This document shows positions 1 to 5,996 of a stretch of 8,522 nucleotides of DNA, in pieces. The translations under genes and the position numbers were made by a program. Position 1 is the first letter of the stretch; each line of letters opens with the position of its first letter. The DNA comes from a bacterium (GTDB taxonomy: Bacteria; Ratteibacteria; UBA8468): contig DAOWFY010000029.1 in NCBI GenBank assembly GCA_030637775.1, positions 1 through 8,522 on the forward strand, given 5' to 3'. Under the pieces are notes generated by a model. The model was not told where the DNA came from. It saw only the letters and a list, made by a program, of their open reading frames with translations, and did not search any database.

Positions 1-525
1 AGTAATAAAAAAAGATTCCTCACTCTTCTCCTTCTCTTTGGTACCCTATTTGCTCTTTTATCCCTTCCCTCTTCTGTGCGTAACCGAATAAGTTATACAT
101 TTGTTCCTCAAAAAGGTCAGTCAATAGCAACAATAGGACCCGTTAGTTTTGGTCCTTCTACTTCAGCCAGAATAATGTCCTGGAAGGATTCTCTCAGAGG
201 ATGGAGGAAAAGACCTCTCTTTGGTTATGGAGTTACGGGTTTTGGCTTTATTGACGGTCAATATGCGCGAACACTTGTGGAAACCGGAGTTATCGGAATT
301 GGAGCATTTCTCTTTCTTCTCTTTGCTATCTTTAAGGAAATCTTAAAAAGATTCCGGGAATCCCATGATAAATTCTACAAGGGATTATCCCTGGGGTTAC
401 TTTCCGGTTTTGTTGGTCTTTTGGCCCATGCCATCGGCTCCAATACCTTCATCATCATCCGCATTATGGAGCCATTCTGGTTCTTGACCGCAATCGTGAT
501 TGCATTTCCACAACTAAAACAATAA
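1..525 (+). CDS. O-antigen ligase/polymerase-like membrane protein, C-terminal part (5' truncated)
   Basis: The frame is open from base 1, so the GTG at 76 is an internal valine and the true start lies upstream of the window; 174 codons are visible. Using visible codon numbers, a membrane helix (about 6-22) is followed by an extracytoplasmic stretch with R57-x3-W61, then K-R-P-L-F-G-Y-G (70-77), D85-G-Q-Y88 and E94-T-G96, then three hydrophobic segments (about 97-115, 127-145, 153-170). This is the pattern of the Wzy/WaaL (O-antigen ligase, PF04932-like) family, whose large periplasmic loop holds an Arg and usually a His-Asn near the third motif; here that place reads D-G-Q-Y. Such proteins polymerise undecaprenyl-linked repeat units or transfer glycan to an acceptor at the outer face of the inner membrane. 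Polymerase, ligase and protein-glycosylating ligase cannot be told apart from this fragment. The TAA stop is followed within 4 nt by a REP-like palindrome. Confidence 0.8.
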   Translation, partial: SNKKRFLTLLLLFGTLFALLSLPSSVRNRISYTFVPQKGQSIATIGPVSFGPSTSARIMSWKDSLRGWRKRPLFGYGVTGFGFIDGQYARTLVETGVIGIGAFLFLLFAIFKEILKRFRESHDKFYKGLSLGLLSGFVGLLAHAIGSNTFIIIRIMEPFWFLTAIVIAFPQLKQ

Positions 526-528
526 TGT

Positions 529-552
529 GTAGGGGTTCGATTCATCGAACCC
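529..552. repeat. REP-like element: GTAG followed by a perfect 9-bp inverted repeat
   Basis: GTAG at 529-532 is followed directly by GGGTTCGAT (533-541), a TC centre and ATCGAACCC (544-552). As a hairpin this is an 8-bp stem with a TTCA loop. A GTAG or GGAG tetranucleotide 5' of a palindrome is the described layout of bacterial REP sequences mobilised by RAYT (Y1-type) transposases. It sits 4 nt after a stop codon, a usual REP position. No T-run follows on either strand, so it is not a classic intrinsic terminator. Only one copy is in the window, so its repetitive nature is inferred. Confidence 0.5.
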
Positions 553-580
553 AAGATAACAAAAATAGATGCTAAGGAAA

Positions 581-605
581 AGGTCTATTGACCTGACATT
601 TTTTT
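581..605 (+). terminator. weak candidate intrinsic terminator
   Basis: AGGTC (581-585), loop TATT, GACCT (590-594) is a perfect but only 5-bp stem, followed after GACA by seven T (599-605). The stem is short and separated from the T-run by 4 nt, so termination would be inefficient. It is in a sensible place, between the ligase-like gene and the next promoter. The T-run overlaps the -35 box. Confidence 0.25.
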
Positions 606-632
606 GACATCTGACAGGAAATGGTGTAAAAT
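604..632 (+). promoter_or_regulatory. sigma70-type promoter ahead of the AAA+ ATPase gene
   Basis: A perfect -35 box TTGACA (604-609) and a -10 box TAAAAT (627-632, one mismatch to TATAAT) are separated by the optimal 17 nt. Transcription would start near 638-640, giving a leader of only about 16-18 nt before the ATG at 656, with no Shine-Dalgarno in it. Transcripts could read on into the flippase gene and the rest of the array, since no terminator is visible after 1993. Confidence 0.6.
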
Positions 633-643
633 TTGTCAACCGT

Positions 644-656
644 CTGATAAAAATTA
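644..656 (+). repeat. left copy of near-identical 13-bp direct repeat bracketing the ATPase gene
   Basis: CTGATAAAAATTA here matches CTGACAAAAATTA at 2001-2013 in 12 of 13 positions. The left copy ends on the A of the ATPase start codon; the right copy begins 7 nt after its TAG stop. This could be a remnant of insertion or short recombination homology, or chance in AT-rich DNA. Confidence 0.4.
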
Positions 657-1993
657 TGGAAAAATATATCAAAAGAGAAATTGAAGAGGAGGTATTAAGG
701 AGAGTGGATGCTGGTTTTATGGTAGCAATTTTGGGGGCAAGGCAGGTTGGTAAGACCACGCTCCTTAACAGAGTTAAGGAACTTCTTATCACGAGAGAGG
801 TTTCTCCTTCCCATATTTTTTTCTTTTCTTTTGATGACCCTATTCTTCGTTCCCGAGTTTCTTCCAATTTCTACTTTATAAAAAACCAGATTGAGGATAG
901 CCTCGGCAAGGAGTTAAGAGAGCAAAAATCTCCTATTTTTCTATTTCTTGATGAGGCACAGAAAGTCCCAACTCTATTTGAGCTTTTGAAAATATTTTAT
1001 GACACATATAAAGACAAAATCAGGATAATAATAAGTGGTTCTGCTTCCCTGGAGATTCAAAAGAAGGTTGTCGAGACCCTTGCTGGTAGGGTCAGTTATC
1101 TTTTTCTTTATCCCTTTTCGATTCGGGAAATAATTGAAGATAAAATTGGAAAGTCTCTGGGGCCACCCCTTTTGGAAGACTGGAAAGGATTAACTATGGA
1201 AAACCTTAAGATGCGCCAGACAATTCTTTTCCGGGAAAGAGATTCTCTGGAGACTCTTCTGAGAAGAATTCTTCTTGAGGGAACAATGCCAGGAGTATTT
1301 ATCAGAGAAACAAAAGAAGGAAGGAACCTTGCTATTCAAAGTTTTGTTTCAACCTATCTTGATAAGGATATAAGAAGTTTAAGAGAGATAGGAAGGCTTG
1401 ATGATTTTTCCAGACTCCTTCGCCTTTTATCCTTTGAAATCGGAGGGATATTAAATCTCTCCTCACTCTCTAAAGAAATCGGTATCTCAATTAATACCCT
1501 TAAGAAATATCTCTCTGTGTTGAATAATACCTTTGTGGTCAATTCTCTTTTGCCCTATTTTAAGAGAGAAAGAAAGAAACTTATTAAATCCAAAAAGATA
1601 TATTTTTTTGATGTCGGGATTGCTAATTTCCTTGCCAAGAGGGAGTTTTTTGAGCATCTGGTGGGAGCGAAGGTTTTAGGTCCTCTTTTTGAGAATATTA
1701 TTCTTAAGAGTTTTGAAACTTTTAACAAAAAAAGAAGTTTCCCCTATGATATTTATTTCTCTCGGGATTACGAGGGTCATGAAATTGACTTTCTGATAGA
1801 AAGAGGATCAGAGAAATTAGGGGTTGAGATTACTTATCATGATGAGATAACCAGTGTGAAGAAAAGGAATTTTGAATATTTCTTTAAAGATTTTCCCGGA
1901 GCTAAGGGTATATTGGTATATAGAGGAGAACTTAAAGAGATGACTATTGAAGGAGAGAAGGTCATTTGCCTCCCCTGGTGGCTATGGTGGTAG
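656..1993 (+). CDS. AAA+ ATPase with DUF4143-like C-terminal domain
   Basis: This is a 445-residue cytoplasmic protein of the widespread AAA_14/DUF4143 ATPase family. Walker A is G27-x4-G32-K33-T34, and Walker B is I-F-L-F-L-D99-E100, followed by A-Q. A sensor-like S-G-S-A-S lies at 127-131 and the family's L-A-G-R at 142-145. The middle and C-terminal parts carry a winged-helix-like stretch (about 250-305), D-V-G-I-A-N-F-L-A near 323, and a restriction-endonuclease-like core with E-I-D378-F and V-E391-I-T. DUF4143 proteins usually have E-V-K at this last place; here the lysine is T393. The family has no settled role, though DNA-related functions are often suspected. It is not a polysaccharide enzyme, it has its own promoter, no Shine-Dalgarno, and it sits between direct repeats, so it looks like a passenger in the locus. 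ATG 656 is the only start that includes the N-terminal helix before Walker A. Confidence 0.88.
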   Translation: MEKYIKREIEEEVLRRVDAGFMVAILGARQVGKTTLLNRVKELLITREVSPSHIFFFSFDDPILRSRVSSNFYFIKNQIEDSLGKELREQKSPIFLFLDEAQKVPTLFELLKIFYDTYKDKIRIIISGSASLEIQKKVVETLAGRVSYLFLYPFSIREIIEDKIGKSLGPPLLEDWKGLTMENLKMRQTILFRERDSLETLLRRILLEGTMPGVFIRETKEGRNLAIQSFVSTYLDKDIRSLREIGRLDDFSRLLRLLSFEIGGILNLSSLSKEIGISINTLKKYLSVLNNTFVVNSLLPYFKRERKKLIKSKKIYFFDVGIANFLAKREFFEHLVGAKVLGPLFENIILKSFETFNKKRSFPYDIYFSRDYEGHEIDFLIERGSEKLGVEITYHDEITSVKKRNFEYFFKDFPGAKGILVYRGELKEMTIEGEKVICLPWWLWW

Positions 1994-2000
1994 AGTTACA

Positions 2001-2013
2001 CTGACAAAAATTA
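2001..2013 (+). repeat. right copy of near-identical 13-bp direct repeat bracketing the ATPase gene
   Basis: CTGACAAAAATTA differs from the left copy (644-656) only at the fifth base. It lies between the ATPase stop codon and the flippase ribosome binding site. Confidence 0.4.
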
Positions 2014-2018
2014 GCTCT

Positions 2019-2024
2019 AAGGAG
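2019..2024 (+). promoter_or_regulatory. ribosome binding site fixing a TTG start
   Basis: AAGGAG ends 5 nt before TTG 2030-2032. There is no in-frame ATG or GTG close by, and the next TTG at 2036 would be 11 nt away, so the site selects TTG 2030 as the flippase start. Confidence 0.75.
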
Positions 2025-2029
2025 ATAAT

Positions 2030-3583
2030 TTGGAATTGAAGACATCCCAAAAAATTATCAGGAATACAGTCTTTAACACCATTGGTCATATCTGGGGACT
2101 TTTGGCGAGCCTTTGCCTTATTCCCTACATCATCTCCAAAATAGGGATGGAAAGATATGGGGTTTGGGTGGTGATTGGAGTAGGAATAGGTTATCTTTCC
2201 CTCTTAGATATTCCTGGTATCGGCTCTGCCTTTGCCAAGTATATTGCGGAATACTTTGCCAAAAAGGATTTTAAGAGAATCAATTATATTATTAATTTAG
2301 GATTTCTTTACTACTTTGTCTTCAGTCTTTTTCTCCTATTTCTGGTAATCTTTTTTAAGGAACCGATTCTTCACCTATTTAAGTTCAGTCCTTCCATTTC
2401 CTCTGAGGTCTCCTTTGTCCTGATTGGTGTATTGATAATTGGCATCCTCAGAGGGACATTCGCTGTATTTCGTTCTGTCCTTTTGGGCTTACAAAGAATG
2501 GACCTTACAAATATCATCCTTCTTGGTGTCTCTATCCCTAACATCCTGGGAATAATTCTTTTCTTAAAATATGGTTATGGTCTAAAGGGATTGGTATATA
2601 ATGGCATTATTGTTGCTTTTCTGACAGTTATTGCTCAGATCTTCTTTGCCTATAAGGTCTTACCCCAGATAAAATTTAATCCCTTCTCTCTCTCTAAAGA
2701 GATTTTTCGTAAATCTTTTCTCTATGGAATTAAACTTCAGGTAGCCACATTCGCTGAATTAATCAATTCGGGAGCGGATAAACTTCTCCTTGGTCATTAT
2801 TTAAGTGTCGCTCTAAGTGGTTTCTATGAAATAGGAGCCAAGATTGCTCATTTAGCCAATTCTTTCCCTGGCTTACTTCTTCCGACAATAATGCCGGCCG
2901 CCTCTGAATTGGATGCTTTGAAGGACAGGGAAAGATTAGAAAAACTTTATCAGAGAGGAACAAAATACCTTGTTTCCCTTGCTTTCCCCCTCGTTTTTTT
3001 TGCGGTTATTAATGCTTCCCTTATTATGCTCCTCTGGATGGGAAAACCCGGTTATGAAAAGTCTATCCTGACAATCCAATTCTTAACTATCGGTTATTGC
3101 ATCTATCTTCTTAATAGCATGGGAAGACTTATTGCTCGGGGAATGGGTATTCCCAAATATGAGATGCAGGCCTGTCTTTTGATTGCCTTCTCTAATATCC
3201 TCTTAAGTATCTTCCTCATCATTAAATTTGGTTTCGTTGGCGCTCTCATCGGGACTTGCTTGGCAGCAGCATTTGGCTCCATCTATTTTCTTTCCTCCTT
3301 CCATCGCCATCTTAAAACCTCTTTCTTTTCTTTAGTCAAAAGAATCTATCTGATTCCTCTTTCTGTCTCTATTATTGCCAGTATTAGTATTTGGGGAGTG
3401 AATTTCTTTAACTTTTCTCCTGCTGGAAGAGGAGACTCCTTCTTGCTCCTTTTGATAAAAGGAATTATCTTTATTGGTATCTATCTCTTTCTTCTCTTTA
3501 AAACTGGTTATATTGACAAATATGACCGCGAGGTCTTCTTTCGCATAAAAAGGGCAATAAAAGGAATAAGAACTGTTCAATAA
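2030..3583 (+). CDS. Wzx-like polysaccharide flippase (MOP/MATE superfamily)
   Basis: This is a 517-residue polytopic membrane protein with about a dozen or more hydrophobic segments spread along its length, the usual size for Wzx/RfbX transporters. The N-terminal fingerprint is clear: I-P-Y-I-I-S-K-I-G (31-39), Y-G-V-W (43-46), L-L-D60-I-P-G63-I-G65, then A-K70-Y-I-A. The central part has G-A-D-K-L-L-L-G-H-Y followed by a Y-E-I-G-A-K-I-like stretch, also typical of polysaccharide biosynthesis proteins. It should move the undecaprenyl-linked oligosaccharide unit from the inner to the outer face of the cytoplasmic membrane, feeding the ligase/polymerase encoded at 1-525. Start is TTG with a strong AAGGAG. 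It lies 36 nt after the ATPase and 22 nt before the GT2 gene. Leucine and isoleucine codons here often end in C or T (CTT, CTC, ATC), unlike the TTA/ATA-rich genes that follow. A T8 run lies at 2994-3001. The substrate cannot be predicted. Confidence 0.88.
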   Translation: MELKTSQKIIRNTVFNTIGHIWGLLASLCLIPYIISKIGMERYGVWVVIGVGIGYLSLLDIPGIGSAFAKYIAEYFAKKDFKRINYIINLGFLYYFVFSLFLLFLVIFFKEPILHLFKFSPSISSEVSFVLIGVLIIGILRGTFAVFRSVLLGLQRMDLTNIILLGVSIPNILGIILFLKYGYGLKGLVYNGIIVAFLTVIAQIFFAYKVLPQIKFNPFSLSKEIFRKSFLYGIKLQVATFAELINSGADKLLLGHYLSVALSGFYEIGAKIAHLANSFPGLLLPTIMPAASELDALKDRERLEKLYQRGTKYLVSLAFPLVFFAVINASLIMLLWMGKPGYEKSILTIQFLTIGYCIYLLNSMGRLIARGMGIPKYEMQACLLIAFSNILLSIFLIIKFGFVGALIGTCLAAAFGSIYFLSSFHRHLKTSFFSLVKRIYLIPLSVSIIASISIWGVNFFNFSPAGRGDSFLLLLIKGIIFIGIYLFLLFKTGYIDKYDREVFFRIKRAIKGIRTVQ

Positions 3584-3605
3584 AGACTCTTTTAGGTGAC
3601 TTAAA

Positions 3606-4592
3606 ATGCCAAAGGTAAGTGTTGTAATGAGTGTTTACAATGGAGAGAAATATCTCAAAGAAGCTATTGATAGTATCCTTAATCAGACCTTTAAGGGTTT
3701 TGAATTTATTATTATAAATGATGGTTCTACTGATAAAACCAGGAAGATTTTGGAGTTTTATACCGATCCGCGGATACGTTTGATTAATCAGGCAAATATG
3801 GGCTTGGCAAAGTCATTAAATAGGGGTCTTAAGATTGCAAGGGGTGAATATATTGCCAGAATGGATGCCGATGATATATCTTTGCCTGAAAGATTAGAAA
3901 AAGAAGTGAAGCTTCTGGATAATCATAAAGATGTTGGTTTGGTTGGGATTTTTCCTATGAAGATGGATGAAAGTGGAAGAAATGTGGGTCTTTATAAGAC
4001 AAAAACTAAAAATGAAGATTTAAGAGAGGTTTTATGGAGAGGAGATTTGCTTTGTCACGGTTCAGTTATGTTCAGAAAAGAATGTGTAGATAAAGTGGGT
4101 TTTTATCGAAAAAAACTTAAATTTGCCGAAGATTACGATTTATGGTTTCGCATTGCAGAATTTTTTGGTATAACAAATATTGAAGAACCACTATATAAGT
4201 ATAGAATTAACCCTGACTCAATTTCTCTTACCAATCTATTTGGACAATCTCGTTATTGTTCACTGGTAAGGATGTTAGCCAAAGAAAGAAGAAGATGCAG
4301 AAGAGATAGATTAGAAGATTTAAAAGAAGAAGATATTAATAGAATCTTAGATACTATTTTACCGGCAACTAAGCGTAATAAAAAAAAGGCTTTAGCTTCT
4401 GGCTATTTATATTTGGCCGAAGTTTCTTATTGTGCAGGTAATTACACCAAATCAAAAGAATGGCTCTTGAAATCTTTGAACCTCAATCTATTCACTAAAA
4501 GGGCATGGGTTTTGGTTTTTAAATTATTAATATGCTGGAAACTGCCTCTAAAGTTAATAAAGAAATTAAAATCTGTGAAGTCTATGAAATAA
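3606..4592 (+). CDS. family 2 glycosyltransferase with a TPR-like C-terminal tail
   Basis: This is a 328-residue GT-A fold enzyme. The N-terminus V-S-V-V-M-S-V-Y-N-G (4-13), I-N-D39-G-S-T-D43, R-G-E-Y-I-A-R-M-D87-A-D89-D (79-90) and E175-D176-Y-D-L-W give the nucleotide site, the metal-binding DXD and the probable catalytic acidic pair of inverting GT2 enzymes. It would transfer one sugar from a nucleotide donor to the growing lipid-linked unit at the cytoplasmic membrane face; donor and acceptor are not predictable. After the catalytic domain comes a very basic stretch (R-R-R-C-R-R, near residue 227) and one TPR-like helical hairpin (about 262-296: Y-L-Y-L-A, Y-x-x-G-N-Y, A-like spacing to S-L-N-L-N). 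ATG 3606 is supported by AGGTGA at 3594-3599, 6 nt upstream. An A8 run (4380-4387) lies in the tail. The flippase is 22 nt upstream. Confidence 0.9.
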   Translation: MPKVSVVMSVYNGEKYLKEAIDSILNQTFKGFEFIIINDGSTDKTRKILEFYTDPRIRLINQANMGLAKSLNRGLKIARGEYIARMDADDISLPERLEKEVKLLDNHKDVGLVGIFPMKMDESGRNVGLYKTKTKNEDLREVLWRGDLLCHGSVMFRKECVDKVGFYRKKLKFAEDYDLWFRIAEFFGITNIEEPLYKYRINPDSISLTNLFGQSRYCSLVRMLAKERRRCRRDRLEDLKEEDINRILDTILPATKRNKKKALASGYLYLAEVSYCAGNYTKSKEWLLKSLNLNLFTKRAWVLVFKLLICWKLPLKLIKKLKSVKSMK

Positions 4593-4610
4593 CGATTTAC
4601 TAAATTATCC

Positions 4611-4629
4611 AAGTGATTTACCTTCACTT
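4611..4629 (+). repeat. small inverted repeat just upstream of the GT-B glycosyltransferase start
   Basis: AAGTGA (4611-4616) and TCACTT (4624-4629) form a perfect 6-bp stem with a 7-nt loop in the 45-nt gap. No T-run follows, so it is not an intrinsic terminator. It ends 8 nt before ATG 4638, in the region a ribosome would cover, and the start has no proper Shine-Dalgarno. A role in translation or RNA processing is possible but unproven. Confidence 0.3.
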
Positions 4630-4637
4630 TAATAGAG

Positions 4638-5996
4638 ATGGCAAATTCTAACGCCAAAAAAGTGTTAATAATCTCTTATCCCTTTCCTCCAAATGGTGGT
4701 AGCGCCGTTCAAAGGCCTTTGAAATTCACAAAATTTCTTTCTGCTTTTGGCTGGAGACCTTATGTTATCACTCCTAAAGGAAAAGGCGAACCTTTGGACA
4801 ATTCTCTTATTAAAGAGATACCACAGGGAATTTCAGTTAACCAGGTTTTTTCCTTGGCTCCAATGAATTTAAATGTGATTTTGCAAGAAAAATATAGCCG
4901 GAGGAAAAGAGGGGGGATTCGCTATTTTATTTTTAAGGCTATTTTAAAAATTTATAGTATAATTTATTACAGAATAGTAATTATTGACTGGTATGATGGT
5001 TGGGTGCCATTTGGCTTTAAAAAAGGGAAGGAGATTATAAAGAAAGAGAAGATAGACTTAATTTATGTTCATGGACAACCCCCCTCCTCATTTATGGTCG
5101 GTTTTTTATTAAAAAAATCTACAGGTAAATCACTGGTAATTGGTTATGATGATCCCTGGACTACCTCTGTTTATGCAAGGAGAGCAAAGGGAATTAAAAA
5201 GAGAATTTGTCAGCATTTGGAGCATAGAATTCTTAAAATTGCCGATAGGGTAATATGTGTTAAAAAAGTAACAATAGAAGGGATAATAAAGAGTTTTCCT
5301 GATGCGGATAAGGAGAAAATAATTTTGATTACCAATGGATATGACCCTGAAGATTTTATAAATATAAAGAAGACAAAGAGTTCAAAATTGGTAATTACTT
5401 ATACCGGCAGGATATCGGAGAAATTTTATTATTCACCAGAAAGTTTTCTTTATGCTTTGGGACAATTAATTGATGAACAAAAGATTCTGAAAGATAAAAT
5501 ATCAGTTATATTTGTAGGTACTATATCCTCACGATATCAAAGTCGGTATCAAAATTTAATAAAAAAGTTAAATTTAGAAGATGTCGTTATTAATCCTGGG
5601 TATTTTAATCATAAGAAATGTATTGAATATCAGATGAATTCAAACCTCTTATTATACATTATAGAATCACTTGAAGGAAAAGAGCGGTCATATGAATTTT
5701 TTGGTGCCCTGCCAGCAAAAATCTTTGAATATATCTATACCGGTATTCCTATTTTGGCAATTATGCCACCAGGATTTGAAGCTGATTTAATAATGAAAAC
5801 AAGGACCGGCTTTATTGCTGAACCCAATAATGTTAATTCGGTAAAGAAGTTATTGGGTGAACTTTACCGAAGATACATAGAGGGCAGCTTGAAAATTGAG
5901 CCCAACTGGGAAGAAATAAATAAATATGATAGAAAGGTCTTAACGGGAAATTTAGCTAATGTTTTTGATGAAGTTCTTTCGAGGAGACGAAGATGA
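4638..5996 (+). CDS. GT-B fold glycosyltransferase (GT4-like)
   Basis: This is a 452-residue enzyme with two Rossmann-like halves. The N-terminal acceptor half opens with K-K-V-L-I-I-S-Y-P-F-P-P-N-G-G (7-21) and A-V-Q-R (23-26), a glycine-rich entry loop common in GT4 family members. It continues with Y-D-D-P-W and a hydrophobic/basic segment (about 95-120) that probably touches the membrane. The C-terminal donor half has T-Y-T-G-R-I, I-F-V-G-T and A-K-I-F-E364-Y-I-Y-T-G369-I-P371, where E364 and the following G-x-P are the usual donor nucleotide-sugar site of retaining GT-B enzymes. It probably adds a second sugar to the repeat unit in the cytoplasm. ATG 4638 is the only plausible start: an in-frame TGA lies at 4614, but only a weak TAGAG precedes the ATG. 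It is strongly AT-rich: bases 4921-4980 contain only 9 G/C in 60. Its stop overlaps the next gene by 4 nt (ATGA). Confidence 0.87.
   Translation: MANSNAKKVLIISYPFPPNGGSAVQRPLKFTKFLSAFGWRPYVITPKGKGEPLDNSLIKEIPQGISVNQVFSLAPMNLNVILQEKYSRRKRGGIRYFIFKAILKIYSIIYYRIVIIDWYDGWVPFGFKKGKEIIKKEKIDLIYVHGQPPSSFMVGFLLKKSTGKSLVIGYDDPWTTSVYARRAKGIKKRICQHLEHRILKIADRVICVKKVTIEGIIKSFPDADKEKIILITNGYDPEDFINIKKTKSSKLVITYTGRISEKFYYSPESFLYALGQLIDEQKILKDKISVIFVGTISSRYQSRYQNLIKKLNLEDVVINPGYFNHKKCIEYQMNSNLLLYIIESLEGKERSYEFFGALPAKIFEYIYTGIPILAIMPPGFEADLIMKTRTGFIAEPNNVNSVKKLLGELYRRYIEGSLKIEPNWEEINKYDRKVLTGNLANVFDEVLSRRRR

Noticed and set aside
76-78. GTG as start of the first gene
   Set aside because: The frame is open and hydrophobic from base 1, continuing the membrane protein upstream; no ribosome binding site precedes the GTG.
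532-552. T-arm-like sequence GGTTCGATTC suggesting a tRNA
   Set aside because: No acceptor, D or anticodon arms can be formed around it, and no CCA or matching 7-bp acceptor stem is present. The palindrome explains it better.
514-867. 117-codon open frame on the minus strand
   Set aside because: It runs antisense through the intergenic gap and the ATPase start, has no ribosome site or family-like pattern, and looks like a low-complexity shadow.
3332-3580. 82-codon open frame on the minus strand under the flippase 3' end
   Set aside because: It is fully contained in a well-supported membrane protein gene and its product is a charged, Ser-rich sequence without any motif.
4380-4388. In-frame A-AAA-AAG slippery heptamer in the GT2 gene (dnaX-like)
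   Set aside because: No convincing downstream stem-loop or upstream stimulator is visible, and the -1 frame ends after a short tail. A-runs are expected in DNA this AT-rich.
4951-4963. Internal TATAAT as a promoter inside the GT-B gene
   Set aside because: No -35-like hexamer is found at the right spacing, and the region is simply extremely AT-rich coding sequence.
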